This document shows, piece after piece, positions 43,550-52,620 of a stretch of DNA of 64,000 nucleotides; position 1 is the first letter of the stretch, and every line of letters begins with the position of its first letter. Under the pieces are notes generated by a model. That model was not told the DNA's origin. It did no database searches and saw nothing but the letters and a program-made list of their open reading frames with translations. The stretch comes from Saccharopolyspora hirsuta (lineage in GTDB: Bacteria; Actinomycetota; Actinomycetes; Mycobacteriales; Pseudonocardiaceae). The translations under genes and the position numbers were made by a program. The stretch covers positions 248,001 through 312,000 of the forward strand of contig NZ_VWPH01000011.1 of the NCBI RefSeq assembly GCF_008630535.1, in the 5' to 3' direction.

Positions 43550-44236
43550 TCAGCCCGACCAGCGGTAGCGGCGTTCCGGGCGGCCGGTGCCGCCGTAGCG
43601 GAGGCGGACCTCGGCGCGGCCGGTGTCGGTGAAGTGCTCCAGGTACTTGCGGGCGCTGACCCGGGAGAGCTCGCTGGCCTCGGCGCACTCGGTCGCCGAC
43701 AGGTCACCGCCCGCCGCCGTCGCCTCGCGCAGGATCCGCTCGACGATGTCCGCCGTCTCGTTGGTCAGCCCCTTCGGCGGGGTCGCGCGGCGGGTGCGGG
43801 CGCCGAAGAGGCGGTCGACGTCCTGCTGCTCGGCGGGGGCGTCGCCGGGCAGTTCGCTGAGCTTGGTGTGCAGCGCCCGGAACTCCTCCAGCTGGTCGCG
43901 CAGCGCCTCGAAGCTGAACGGCTTGATCAGGTAGTGCAGCGCGCCGCCGCGGATCGCGCCGCGCACCGTGTCCAGGTCGCGGGCCGCGGTGATCACGATG
44001 ACGTCGGGGTCGGCCGTCAGGTGCGCGCGCAGCTGCCGCAGCACCGACAGCCCGTCGAGGTCGGGCAGGTAGATGTCGAGCAGGACCAGGTCCGGGCGCA
44101 GCTCGTCCACCGCGTGGATCGCCTCGGCGCCGGTGTGCGCGGCCGCGACGACCTCGAACCCGGGCACTCGCGCCACGTACCCGCTGTGGACCTTGGCGAC
44201 CATGAAGTCGTCGTCCACCACCAACACCTTGATCAT
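43550..44236 (-). CDS. CitB/DcuR-type response regulator
   Basis: 228 residues. Receiver domain 1-120 with acidic pocket VDDD, phospho-acceptor Asp54 (LLDIYLPDLDG), Thr/Lys in VITAARD and IKPF. The C-terminal winged helix (about 150-225; LSATECAEASELSRVSARKYLEHFTDTG) is that of CitB/DpiA regulators. ATGA overlap with the cognate sensor kinase upstream. The target operon is not adjacent; family members control C4-dicarboxylate or citrate uptake. Confidence 0.92.
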   Translation of the reverse strand: MIKVLVVDDDFMVAKVHSGYVARVPGFEVVAAAHTGAEAIHAVDELRPDLVLLDIYLPDLDGLSVLRQLRAHLTADPDVIVITAARDLDTVRGAIRGGALHYLIKPFSFEALRDQLEEFRALHTKLSELPGDAPAEQQDVDRLFGARTRRATPPKGLTNETADIVERILREATAAGGDLSATECAEASELSRVSARKYLEHFTDTGRAEVRLRYGGTGRPERRYRWSG

Positions 44237-45816
44237 GCCTGCGGTCCTCCCAGCGGCAGCCGCGCGGTGAACACCGCGCCGTGTGCGTTGTGCACCTGCA
44301 CCGAGCCGCCGCGACGATGACAGATCTGCCTGGTCAAGGCCAGCCCCAACCCGCGATCACCGCCGCGCGCGGCCTTGGTGGTGAAGCCGTGCCGGAAGAC
44401 CTCCTCGACGATCTCGGCGGCCACCCCGGGCCCGGAATCGCGCACCACCACCACGACCTCGTCGGTGCTGCGCAGGTCGATCTCGATCCAGCGGTCGGCA
44501 CCGGCCGACCCCTCCAGCGCGTCCAGGGCGTTGTCGACGAGGTTGCCCAGCACCGTGACCAGGTCGGCGGACAGGCCTTCGTCGATCTCGGGCAGGTAGC
44601 TGCCCTCGTGCAGCCGCAGCCCGACGCCGCGCTCGGCGGCCAGGCTGGCCTTGGCGATCAGCAGCGCCGCGGTCGCCGGGTCGTGGATGCGCGCGGTGAC
44701 CTCGGCGTGCCACTGCTCGTGGCGGTGGCTGATGCGCATGACGTAGCGCTGCACCTCGTCGTACTCGCCGAGCTCGATGAGCCCGGAGATGGTGTGCAGC
44801 CGGTTGCTGAACTCGTGGGCCTGGGCGCGCAGCGTGTCGGTGGTGTCGCGGTGCACGGCGAGCTCCCGCTGCAGGTCGACGAGTTCGGTGCGGTCGCGCA
44901 TGGTGACCACCGCGCCGACCGAGGAGATCGGCATCCGGTTGAGCACCACGACCTTGCCGCGCCGCAGCACGATCTGGTCCACCCCGTCGGTGCGGCCGGT
45001 GAGCACGTCGCGGGCGCGGTCGTTGAGGTCCAGCGAGTCGATGTCGCGGCCCACGCAGTCGTCGGGTAGCGACAGCAGCTGCCGCGCCTGGTCGTTGACC
45101 AGCGTGATCCGGTTCTGCTCGTCGACGCCGAGCACGCCCTCCCGCACGCCGTGCAGCAGCGCCTCGCGGTGCTCGACCAGCCGCGTGATCTCGCGCGGCT
45201 CCAGCCCCAGCGTCTGCCGCTTGACCCGCCGCGCCAGCAGCACCGACCCGGCCACCCCGAGGAACGTGGCGAAGGCGAGCAGCACCAGCGGGTTCTCGGG
45301 CGCCTGGCGCAGACCCTGGAGCACGTCGGGGGTGTTGCGCCCGGCCGCGACCACGCCGATGATGCGCGCGTCGTTGGAGATCACCGGCACGTGCGCCACC
45401 AGCGATTCCACGCCGTCGGTGTGGACCACGCCGACCCACGAGCGGCCCTGCAGCACCGTGCTCTCGCCCAGCGGCAGCGGTTTCCCGCGCTGGGCGGGGT
45501 CGGGCGAGGTGAGCACGGTGCCGCGGCTGTCGGCGATGATCACGTCGTCCGCGCCGGAGAGGCTGCGGGCGCTCTCGGCGAAGATCGGCAGCGCGTCGCG
45601 CCGGAAGGTGTTCTGCAGGCTGACCCGCACGCCGTCGGTGGCGGCCAGGTCCTCGGCGACCGAGAGCATGCGGCGGCCTTCGGTGGCCCGGAACGCGATG
45701 TCGGTCTGCGCCACGGAGAACACCGCGACCGAGGCGAGCAGCGCGAAGATGATCAGCAGCTGCCAGCTGAGCAGCTGCCGGGACAGCGACGCCTGCACCC
45801 GCAGCACGATGTTCAC
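44233..45816 (-). CDS. CitA/DcuS-type sensor histidine kinase
   Basis: 527-residue membrane sensor: TM1 about 15-35, extracytoplasmic sCache/PAS-like ligand domain about 40-175 (GDP-free, with the VAHVPVISNDARIIGVVAAGR strand pair), TM2 about 177-196, cytoplasmic PAS about 208-310, then DHp with phospho-acceptor His334 in QAHEFSNRLHTISG and HATPase with NLVDNALDA, DSGPGV and GGDRGLGLALT. The motif HEFSNRLH is diagnostic of the CitA/DcuS group. First gene of the pair. Confidence 0.93.
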   Translation of the reverse strand: MNIVLRVQASLSRQLLSWQLLIIFALLASVAVFSVAQTDIAFRATEGRRMLSVAEDLAATDGVRVSLQNTFRRDALPIFAESARSLSGADDVIIADSRGTVLTSPDPAQRGKPLPLGESTVLQGRSWVGVVHTDGVESLVAHVPVISNDARIIGVVAAGRNTPDVLQGLRQAPENPLVLLAFATFLGVAGSVLLARRVKRQTLGLEPREITRLVEHREALLHGVREGVLGVDEQNRITLVNDQARQLLSLPDDCVGRDIDSLDLNDRARDVLTGRTDGVDQIVLRRGKVVVLNRMPISSVGAVVTMRDRTELVDLQRELAVHRDTTDTLRAQAHEFSNRLHTISGLIELGEYDEVQRYVMRISHRHEQWHAEVTARIHDPATAALLIAKASLAAERGVGLRLHEGSYLPEIDEGLSADLVTVLGNLVDNALDALEGSAGADRWIEIDLRSTDEVVVVVRDSGPGVAAEIVEEVFRHGFTTKAARGGDRGLGLALTRQICHRRGGSVQVHNAHGAVFTARLPLGGPQA

Positions 45817-46486
45817 CTCCGCCTCGACCGGGTGCGGGAACGTTAACCCGTGCCCGGTCCGGGGCGGAAAACGCGGCCGCCGGGCCGGTTACACAAGTGA
45901 CAGAAGTGCCGATAGCTGCAAAAGCGCGACATCGCCGATGCGCCCGGGCAGCATGGCCTGCATCACGTCCCGGCCATCGCGAGCGGTGGTGCGATCCAGC
46001 GGACTTCCGCTGGTGCCCGCGTGATTCCGCGGCGCTCAGGCGCAGGCCGCGGAACCGCGCGAGCGACGGGTGCCGTCACCCCCGGCTGCCCGTCCCGTGA
46101 GGCGGCCCGGTCGCACATCCCCCGGCGACCGGGCCACCGACCACGGCCCGCCGGTTCCGGACGAGGGCTTCGAAGGCGACGTCGCGGATGGCCTCCTCCG
46201 CGCGGTCGGCCAGCTCGTTCGCCAGCGCCGCGCGGTCGGCGGCGGTCACGCCGAGCCCGGCCAGCTCGCGGACCGAGCCCGCCAGGCGCTCGGCATCGCG
46301 GGAGATCAACCCGACCCGTTACCCGCGCCTGCCGAAAGCGCGCGCCCCCACGCCGAGCCCGGCCACCACCGACGTTCGGTGCACCTGATCCTCCAGCGGT
46401 TACTGTTCGTGCCCGGACCATCGTCGGGTTCCCGCCGAAGTCGTTGCAAGACGGCACATTTCGGTGCGCGGCACGCACGGGGGTAA
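45817..46486. other. Gene-poor region upstream of the sensor kinase, with one weak ORF
   Basis: No gene here is well supported. A minus-strand reading frame at 46076-46309 (TTG start, 77 codons) contains an amphipathic stretch (AALANELADRAEEAIRDVAFEAL) that could be a real small protein or the remnant of a larger decayed gene. It has no ribosome binding site that I can identify. Given the frameshifted HxlR gene next door, decay is the simpler reading. Confidence 0.3.
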
Positions 46487-46826
46487 CTGTCCAGCAGCGC
46501 GCAGGACGAGGACGTGGTCTTCCGGGAGGTGCTGCAGATCGTGGCGCTGGTGGGCGGCAAGTGGAGCTGTCGGCCCTCGGGCAGCTGGGCGGCGGTCGCC
46601 GCCGGTTCGGCGAGCTGCAGCGCGCCGCGCCCGGCATCCCCCAGCGGATGCTCACCGTGACGGTGCGCGCTGGAGCGGGACGGCCTGGTCAGTCGCCACG
46701 TGCACGCGACCGTGCCGACGCGGGTGGGCCACGGGCTCACCGAGATCGGCCGGTCGCTGCTGGCATCGGCGGTCGAGCTGGGGGAAGTGGGCGGTCGAGG
46801 CACCGGCGCCGCTTCGACGAGCGGTG
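46487..46826 (+). pseudogene. Frameshifted HxlR-family transcriptional regulator
   Basis: Three frames together rebuild an HxlR regulator. Frame 1: DVVFREVLQIVALVGGKWS (to about 46563). A shift follows, then SALGQLGGGRRRFGELQRAAPGIPQRMLTVTVR (to about 46665). A second shift gives ALERDGLVSRHVHATVP and LTEIGRSLLASAVELGE (to about 46790). A third shift gives WAVEAPAPLRRA. These are the ordered HxlR motifs (GGKW, RRFGELxRxxPGIxQRMLT, LERDGLVSR, LTxxGRSLL). No single frame is open through it. True decay is likely; sequencing error in a GC-rich stretch is the alternative. Confidence 0.8.
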
Positions 46827-46915
46827 AGTTCCGGCCGGGTTGCGACTGGGCGGTAACCGTGGTGTTTTCCCGGCTGGCTTTGTACCGTGCTCGGCATCGA
46901 CCAGTGGAGGTCTCG

Positions 46916-47857
46916 ATGTCGGCTGTGCTCAGCGCCGATGCGGCGGTGCAGGCGAACCACTTCGACGCCTGGCAGCAGGTCATCTCGGGCGCGTTCGTGC
47001 CGCTGCAGGCCAGCGGTCCGCGGCAGGCCCGGTTCCGCGCCCGGATCCGGTCCCACCACGTCGGCGCGATGCACCTGTCGGAGATCTCCGCCTCGCCGCA
47101 CCGGGTTTCGCGCACCCCGAAGCTGATCCGCGGCGGCGACTCGGGCCAGCTCAAGGTCAGCCTGCAGGTGCGCGGCAACGCGGTGGTCTGCCAGGACGGC
47201 CGCGAAACCCTGCTCGCGCCGGGAGATTTCACGCTCTACGACACCAGCCGCCCCTACACGCTGAACTTCGACGAGTCGTTCCGCTCGATCGTGCTGATGT
47301 TCCCCCGCGAGCTGCTGCGGCTGCGCCCGAACGACCTCGCCGGACTGCGCGCCCGGCGGTTCGACGGCCGCCGCGGCACCGGGCGGCTGGTGCGCTCGCT
47401 GGTGCAGGAGCTGTGCGTGCGCGAGGACGCAGCCGGGTCGCGCTCCGGCCTGCTGATCTGCGACGCGGTGCTGGACGTGCTGGCCGCGGCGGTGGAGGAC
47501 AGCGCCGAGCCCGCCGCGGCGCGCGGCGACCTGCTGGGGCGGCTGCGGTCGTTCATCGAGGAGCACCTCGCCGATCCCGAGCTGGGGCCGGAGGCGATCG
47601 CGGCGGAGAACCACATCTCCGTGCGCTACCTGCACAAGCTGTTCTCCGCCGACGGGGTTCCGGTCAGCGGCTGGATCCGGGCCCGCCGCCTGGAGCGCTG
47701 CCGCCGCGACCTGGCGGACCCGGAGCTGGTGGAGCTGCCGGTCAGCGCCATCGCGGGCCGCTGGGGCCTGCCCAACGCCGCGCACTTCTCCAAGCTGTTC
47801 AAGGCGACCTTCGGCGTCTCCCCGCGCGAGTACCGCTCGGAGCACCTCGGCGGCTGA
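46916..47857 (+). CDS. AraC family regulator, FeaR-like context
   Basis: 313 residues: N-terminal AraC-binding-like cupin region (about 1-175, with VSLQVRGNAVVCQDGRETLLAPGDFTLYDTSRPY) of the PF14525 type and C-terminal AraC double HTH (about 215-310; ISVRYLHKLFSADGVPVSGWIRARRLERC and FSKLFKATFGVSPREYRSEH). FeaR of E. coli has this architecture and activates feaB and tynA; the same two enzyme types follow here. ATG 46916 with GGAGG 5 nt upstream. Confidence 0.92.
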   Translation: MSAVLSADAAVQANHFDAWQQVISGAFVPLQASGPRQARFRARIRSHHVGAMHLSEISASPHRVSRTPKLIRGGDSGQLKVSLQVRGNAVVCQDGRETLLAPGDFTLYDTSRPYTLNFDESFRSIVLMFPRELLRLRPNDLAGLRARRFDGRRGTGRLVRSLVQELCVREDAAGSRSGLLICDAVLDVLAAAVEDSAEPAAARGDLLGRLRSFIEEHLADPELGPEAIAAENHISVRYLHKLFSADGVPVSGWIRARRLERCRRDLADPELVELPVSAIAGRWGLPNAAHFSKLFKATFGVSPREYRSEHLGG

Positions 47858-47903
47858 ACCTCCCGCGAGGCACCGTCAGGGGCTCCGTTTCCGCTGCTCA
47901 GGG

Positions 47904-47949
47904 CTCGTGAGTGTTTTCTGGGGCCATAACCCCGCAAAGCACTCACGAG
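47904..47949. terminator. 46-nt hairpin behind the AraC gene
   Basis: CTCGTGAGTG (47904-47913) pairs with CACTCACGAG (47940-47949), and GGGG/CCCC can pair inside. The length (46 nt) and the CGTGAGTG core equal those of the palindrome family, but the interior differs. It lies 46 nt after the AraC stop and 99 bp before the aldehyde dehydrogenase start. Confidence 0.7.
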
Positions 47950-48048
47950 ACCGTGCGCGGGCGGACAAGAGGAGTTCGCGCGCGGGCAAGAAGCGCGGGC
48001 CGGAGGGCCAGCAGAGTGGTCGGCGTCGCCAGCCACCAGGAGGAGAAC

Positions 48049-49482
48049 GTGCGCCGACAACTGCTCATCGGCGGAAGCTGGGTGCCCGCCGCCGACGGGG
48101 CCGAGCTGCTCACCCACGACCCGGCCACCGGCGAACTGCTGGGCCGCTGCGCCGACGCCGGTGCGGCCGACGTCGACCGCGCGGTCGCCAGCGCGCGCGA
48201 GGCCTTCGCCGACCCCGGCTGGCGGGAGATGCCGCCCGCCGAGCGGGCGCGGCTGCTGTGGCGGATCGCCGACCTCATCGAGGGCTCCGCCGACGAGCTC
48301 GCCCGGTTGGAGACCCGCGACCAGGGCCAGCCGATCGGCGTGGCGCGCGGCGTCAGCGTGTCGATGGCCGCCGAGGTGTTCCGCTACTACGCCGGTTGGT
48401 GCACCAAGCTGGAGGGGGCCACCTCCCCGGTGTCGGTGCCCAACGCGCTGCACTACACCCGTCGCGAACCGGTCGGGGTGTGCGCCCTGATCACGCCGTG
48501 GAACTTCCCGCTGATGATCGCCGCCTGGAAGCTCGCCCCCGCGCTGGCGTGCGGGAACACCGCGATCCTCAAGCCCGCGGAGCAGACCCCGCTGTCCACT
48601 GTGGAGCTCGCGCGGTTGTGCGCGGAGGCCGGGGTGCCCGCCGGGGTGGTGAACTGCCTGACCGGCGGTCCGGACGCGGGCCGGGCGCTGGCCGAGCACC
48701 CGGCGGTGGACAAGGTGTCGTTCACCGGGTCCACCGAGGTCGGCAAGAAGATCGTGGTGGCCGCGGCGGGCAACCTCAAGCGGGTCAGCCTCGAACTGGG
48801 CGGCAAGGCGCCCAGCATCATCGCCCGCGACGCCGACATCGACGCCGCCGTGGCGGGCAACCTGCAGGGCGCGCTGCTCAACTCCGGACAGGTCTGCGCC
48901 GCCTACACCCGCTTCTACGTGGACAGCAAGCGCGTCGACGAGTTCGCCACCAAGATCGCCGAGGCGGCCGAGGGCCTGCGGCTGGGCGCCGGGCTCGACC
49001 CGGACACCGAGCTCGGCCCGCTGGTCTCGGCCGAGCACCTCGACCACGTCGCCGGATACGTCGAGACCGGTCTGGCCGAGGGCGCGCAGCTGGTCACCGG
49101 CGGCAGCCGCGGCGACGGACCGGGCCACTTCTTCCACCCGACCGTGTTCTCCGGTGTCACCGATGCGATGACGATCGCGCGGGAGGAGATCTTCGGACCG
49201 GTGCTGTCGGTGCTGCCCTACGACGACCCCGAGGAACTGCCCGCGCGGGCCAACGACACCGAGTACGGCCTGGCCGCGTGCGTGTGGACCAAGGACCTGG
49301 CCACCGCGCACCGCACCGCGGCGGCGATCCGGGCGGGCAACGTGTTCGTCAACATGCTCCCGCTGCTGGACCCCGCCGCGCCGTGGGGCGGGTTCGGCGC
49401 CAGCGGCTGGGGGAGGGAGATGGGCAGCCACGCACTGGACGAGTTCACCGAGACCAAGGGAGTCTGGGTGGGCCTGGGTTGA
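48049..49482 (+). CDS. Aldehyde dehydrogenase, FeaB-like context
   Basis: 477-residue ALDH with LITPWNFPLMIAAWKLAPAL, FTGSTEVGKK, catalytic Glu in LELGGKAP and catalytic Cys in NSGQVCAAYTR, and EEIFGPVLSVLPY. It probably oxidises the aldehyde produced by the following amine oxidase (for example phenylacetaldehyde to phenylacetate). GTG start 48049 is fixed by AGGAGGAG 3 nt upstream; the longer frame from 47911 runs through the hairpin and is unlikely to be translated. Confidence 0.92.
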   Translation: MRRQLLIGGSWVPAADGAELLTHDPATGELLGRCADAGAADVDRAVASAREAFADPGWREMPPAERARLLWRIADLIEGSADELARLETRDQGQPIGVARGVSVSMAAEVFRYYAGWCTKLEGATSPVSVPNALHYTRREPVGVCALITPWNFPLMIAAWKLAPALACGNTAILKPAEQTPLSTVELARLCAEAGVPAGVVNCLTGGPDAGRALAEHPAVDKVSFTGSTEVGKKIVVAAAGNLKRVSLELGGKAPSIIARDADIDAAVAGNLQGALLNSGQVCAAYTRFYVDSKRVDEFATKIAEAAEGLRLGAGLDPDTELGPLVSAEHLDHVAGYVETGLAEGAQLVTGGSRGDGPGHFFHPTVFSGVTDAMTIAREEIFGPVLSVLPYDDPEELPARANDTEYGLAACVWTKDLATAHRTAAAIRAGNVFVNMLPLLDPAAPWGGFGASGWGREMGSHALDEFTETKGVWVGLG

Positions 49483-49493
49483 GCTGTTCAGAC

Positions 49494-49503
49494 CGAACGT
49501 TCG
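49494..49503. promoter_or_regulatory. Palindrome CGAACGTTCG before the amine oxidase gene
   Basis: A perfect 10-bp dyad lies in the 35-bp gap between the aldehyde dehydrogenase and amine oxidase genes, 14 bp before the ATG. It could be a regulator site or chance; CGAACGTTCG is also an efficient small palindrome in GC-rich DNA. Confidence 0.3.
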
Positions 49504-49517
49504 AGAGGTTGGGCGCG

Positions 49518-51431
49518 ATGACGATGCACCCGCTGGAACCGCTGAGCGCGGCGGAGATCCTGCGCAACCGCGACGTCCTGCAGCAGGCGGGCCTGCTGCG
49601 CGAGTCGACCCGTTTCCCCCTGGTGCAGCTGGCGGAACCGGACAAGGCCACCGTGCTCGCGCACCGCGACGGCGACCCGGTGGAGCGCCGGGCGCGCTCG
49701 GTGCTGCTGGACGTCAAGACCGGGGAGCTGACCACCACCGTGGTCTCGCTGACCAGCGGCGAAGTGGTGGACAAGGCCGCGGTGAACCCTGTCGAGCAGG
49801 GCCAGCCGCCGGTGATGCTGGACGAGTACGAGCTGGTCGAGCGCATCGTGCGCGCCGACGAGACCTGGCAGCGCGCCATCCGCGACCGCGGCTTCGACGA
49901 CATCTCCAAGGTCCGGGTCTGCCCGCTGTCGGCGGGGTGGTTCGGCGTCGCCGAGGAGAGCGGCCGCCGCATGCTGCGGGCGCTGGCGTTCGCCCAGGAC
50001 AGCCCGGACGAGCTGCCCTGGGCGCACCCGATCGACGGGCTGGTGGCCTACGTCGACGTGATCGAGCAGCGCGTGCTGGAGGTGGTCGACGACCGGAAGT
50101 TCCCGGTCCCGGCCGAGAGCGGCGACTACACCGACGAGCAGGTGACCGGCCCGCTGCGCGACACCCTGCGCCCGATCGAGATCACCCAGCCCGAGGGGCC
50201 GAGCTTCCAGGTCGACGGGCACGAGGTGCGGTGGGAGAACTGGCGGTTCCGCATCGGCTTCGACCCGCGCGAAGGCCTGGTGCTGCACCAGCTGTCGTTC
50301 CGCGACGGCGACCGCGAGCGGCCGGTGGTCTACCGGGCGTCGATCGGCGAGATGGTGGTCAACTACGGCGACCCGTCGCCGGTCCGGTTCTGGCAGAACT
50401 ACTTCGACTCCGGCGAGTACTCGCTGGGCAAGCTCGCCAACGAGCTGGTGCTGGGCTGCGACTGCCTCGGCGAGATCCGCTACTTCGACGCGGTGGTGGC
50501 GCAGGAGGACGGCACGCCGCGCACCCTGCGCAACGCGGTGTGCATGCACGAGGAGGACTTCGGGGTGCTGTGGAAGCACACCGACGTGTTCACCGGAACC
50601 GCCGAGACCCGGCGGCAGCGGCGGCTGGTGGTGTCCTTCTTCGTCTCCGTCGGCAACTACGACTACGGCTTCTACTGGTACCTCTACCTGGACGGCACCA
50701 TCCAGCTGGAGACCAAGGCGACCGGCATCGTGTTCACCTCGGCCTACCCGGAGGAGGGCTCGCGCTGGGCGAGCGAGCTCGCGCCCGGCCTCGGCGGCCC
50801 GTACCACCAGCACCTGTTCGGCGCGCGGCTGGACATGATGGTGGACGGCACCCGCAACGCGGTGGACGAGGTGGAGGCCCAGCGGGTGCCGATCAGCGCG
50901 GACAACCCGCACGGCAACGCCTTCACCCGCCGCGTCACCCGGCTGTCGCGGGAGAGCGAGGGAGGGCGCGAAGCGGACCCGGCCGCGGGCCGCGTGTGGC
51001 ACGTGGTCAACACCGAGCGCACCAACCGGCTCGGGCAGCCGGTCGGCTACGCCCTGCACCCGCAGGGCTACCCGGTCCTGCTGGCCGACCCGGAGTCCTC
51101 GATCGCCAAGCGCGCCGCGTTCGCGACCAAGCACCTGTGGGTCACCCAGCACGCCGAGGACGAGCGCTACCCGGCGGGCGAGTGGGTGAACCAGAGCCAC
51201 GGCGGTGCGGGCATCCCGGCGTTCACCGCGGCGGACCGCAGCATCGACGGCGAGGACATCGTGCTGTGGCACACCTTCGGCCTGACCCACTTCCCCCGCA
51301 CCGAGGACTGGCCGATCATGCCGGTGGACTACTGCGGCTTCACCCTGAAACCGGTGGGCTTCTTCGACCGCAACCCCACCCTCGACGTCCCACCCAACCC
51401 CAACACCACCTCCCACTGCTGCGAGGGCTGA
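49518..51431 (+). CDS. Copper-containing primary amine oxidase (TynA/AGAO-type)
   Basis: 637-residue cytoplasmic copper amine oxidase, R-CH2-NH2 + O2 + H2O to aldehyde + NH3 + H2O2. The topaquinone precursor is Tyr381 in SVGNYDYG. The catalytic base is Asp297 (NYFDSGEY). Copper ligands are His430 and His432 (YHQH) and His591 (GLTHFPR). These are one residue off the numbers of Arthrobacter globiformis AGAO (Tyr382, Asp298, His431/433/592), so the enzyme is complete and close to the phenylethylamine oxidases. No signal peptide, as in AGAO. Follows the aldehyde dehydrogenase gene by 35 bp. Confidence 0.95.
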   Translation: MTMHPLEPLSAAEILRNRDVLQQAGLLRESTRFPLVQLAEPDKATVLAHRDGDPVERRARSVLLDVKTGELTTTVVSLTSGEVVDKAAVNPVEQGQPPVMLDEYELVERIVRADETWQRAIRDRGFDDISKVRVCPLSAGWFGVAEESGRRMLRALAFAQDSPDELPWAHPIDGLVAYVDVIEQRVLEVVDDRKFPVPAESGDYTDEQVTGPLRDTLRPIEITQPEGPSFQVDGHEVRWENWRFRIGFDPREGLVLHQLSFRDGDRERPVVYRASIGEMVVNYGDPSPVRFWQNYFDSGEYSLGKLANELVLGCDCLGEIRYFDAVVAQEDGTPRTLRNAVCMHEEDFGVLWKHTDVFTGTAETRRQRRLVVSFFVSVGNYDYGFYWYLYLDGTIQLETKATGIVFTSAYPEEGSRWASELAPGLGGPYHQHLFGARLDMMVDGTRNAVDEVEAQRVPISADNPHGNAFTRRVTRLSRESEGGREADPAAGRVWHVVNTERTNRLGQPVGYALHPQGYPVLLADPESSIAKRAAFATKHLWVTQHAEDERYPAGEWVNQSHGGAGIPAFTAADRSIDGEDIVLWHTFGLTHFPRTEDWPIMPVDYCGFTLKPVGFFDRNPTLDVPPNPNTTSHCCEG

Positions 51432-51436
51432 CACCA

Positions 51437-51482
51437 GTCGTGAGTGCGTAACAGTGTTCGAACACTGTTACGCACTCACGAC
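51437..51482. terminator. 46-nt perfect palindrome, copy 2
   Basis: Identical to the copy at 19929-19974; starts 5 nt after the amine oxidase stop codon. No T-tract follows. Confidence 0.85.
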
Positions 51483-51620
51483 AAACATGTGCGGATCGTG
51501 ACTGCGTAGGCGTGCTAGAGGCCCGTTGGATGGTTGTCAGTTCTCCACAAGTGACGGGTTGATCCACAGATTTCGGCCGTGGACTCGGGGTGGCGGTATT
51601 GGCTGCCGATCTTCGACTGC

Positions 51621-52616
51621 ATGTCGACGAATTCGAAGTGGTCCCGTCATGTGTCGTTGCCCTCGGCCGAGCTGGAGCGTTGGCGGAAGACTCTCGACGC
51701 TCAACACGGAGCGATCTCCAATGCGCAGCTTCGCGAGTTCGGCCTGTCCCACGACTTCGCGAACGCGCAGATCGAAGCACGGCGATGGCAGCTAGTGGTA
51801 CCGGACGTGTACGCGGTCTTCACCGGCCCGCTGCCGAGATCGTCGTTGATCAGCGCGGCATTGTGCTACGGCGGTCCGTGGGCGGTGCTGAGCCACCGCA
51901 CCGCTGCCGAGGAGTGGGGGATGCTGCCGATCGCAGAAGGCGAGCCGGTGCACATCACCGTGCCGTACAAGAAGTCCGCTGTCTCCCAGCTGCCGATCGT
52001 CCACGTGCACCGCTCTCGCGCGTTCCACCACATCGTGGCTCAGTCGGAACCGCCGCGGACGAACCGCGAGGACACGGTGATCGACGTGGCGGTCTCCGAG
52101 CCGACGGCCGCCGCAGCGCGCGATCGCTTGGTGCAACTGGTCGGGGCCAACCGGCTCCCGGTCTGGCGAGTGCAGGCGCAGCTCGAGTTCAGACCCCCGT
52201 ATCGCTACCGCAAAGCGTTGAAGGACGCACTGCAGCTGCTGACCGGTGGTGCGCTTTCCGTTCTGGAGGCGGAGTATTTGCGGAACGTGGAGCAGGCGCA
52301 CGGTTTGCCGACGGCCAGGCGGCAGGCTCCGTTCGTGGTGGACGAGATCGTCCTCTGGGAGGACGTGGTCTACGACGATTCGGGTGTGCGTCTGACCGTG
52401 CGCCTGGACGGGCGGGAGTTTCACGAGACGCGTCGCATCGCCTTTCGGGATCGGCGCCGCGACAACGCTGCCGAGCTGGCGGAGCGGGCGCGGCTGACCT
52501 ACGGCTGGCACGACGTCCGCACCGATCCGTGCGGTGTGGCGCGGGAGGTCGTCACCGTGTTGCGCCGTGAAGGCTGGCAGGGCTCACCTCGCTCCTGCCC
52601 GCGATGCCCGGGATGA
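51621..52616 (+). CDS. AbiEi-like antitoxin domain / DUF559-type protein
   Basis: 331 residues from ATG 51621 (GTG 51579 is in frame). The N-terminal winged-helix-like part (HGAISNAQLREFGLSHDFANAQIEARRWQLVVPDVYAVFTGPL) matches AbiEi-type domains. The C-terminal part (SVLEAEYLRNVEQAHGLPTARRQ..., VRLDGREFHE, RRRDNAAELAE) matches the DUF559/Vsr-like fold, with possible catalytic Asp/Glu. This gene type is abundant and usually solitary in actinobacteria, with no known function. No AbiEii nucleotidyltransferase is adjacent. Its codon use is slightly less GC-rich than that of the neighbours. Confidence 0.8.
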   Translation: MSTNSKWSRHVSLPSAELERWRKTLDAQHGAISNAQLREFGLSHDFANAQIEARRWQLVVPDVYAVFTGPLPRSSLISAALCYGGPWAVLSHRTAAEEWGMLPIAEGEPVHITVPYKKSAVSQLPIVHVHRSRAFHHIVAQSEPPRTNREDTVIDVAVSEPTAAAARDRLVQLVGANRLPVWRVQAQLEFRPPYRYRKALKDALQLLTGGALSVLEAEYLRNVEQAHGLPTARRQAPFVVDEIVLWEDVVYDDSGVRLTVRLDGREFHETRRIAFRDRRRDNAAELAERARLTYGWHDVRTDPCGVAREVVTVLRREGWQGSPRSCPRCPG

Positions 52617-52620
52617 GGTG

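Noticed and set aside
44233..45816. Citrate or C4-dicarboxylate uptake locus
   Set aside because: The two-component pair is of the right type, but no transporter or tricarboxylate gene is adjacent, so the regulated substrate cannot be assigned.
51621..52616. Complete type IV AbiE toxin-antitoxin system
   Set aside because: Only the AbiEi-like/DUF559 protein is present; no AbiEii nucleotidyltransferase gene lies on either side.
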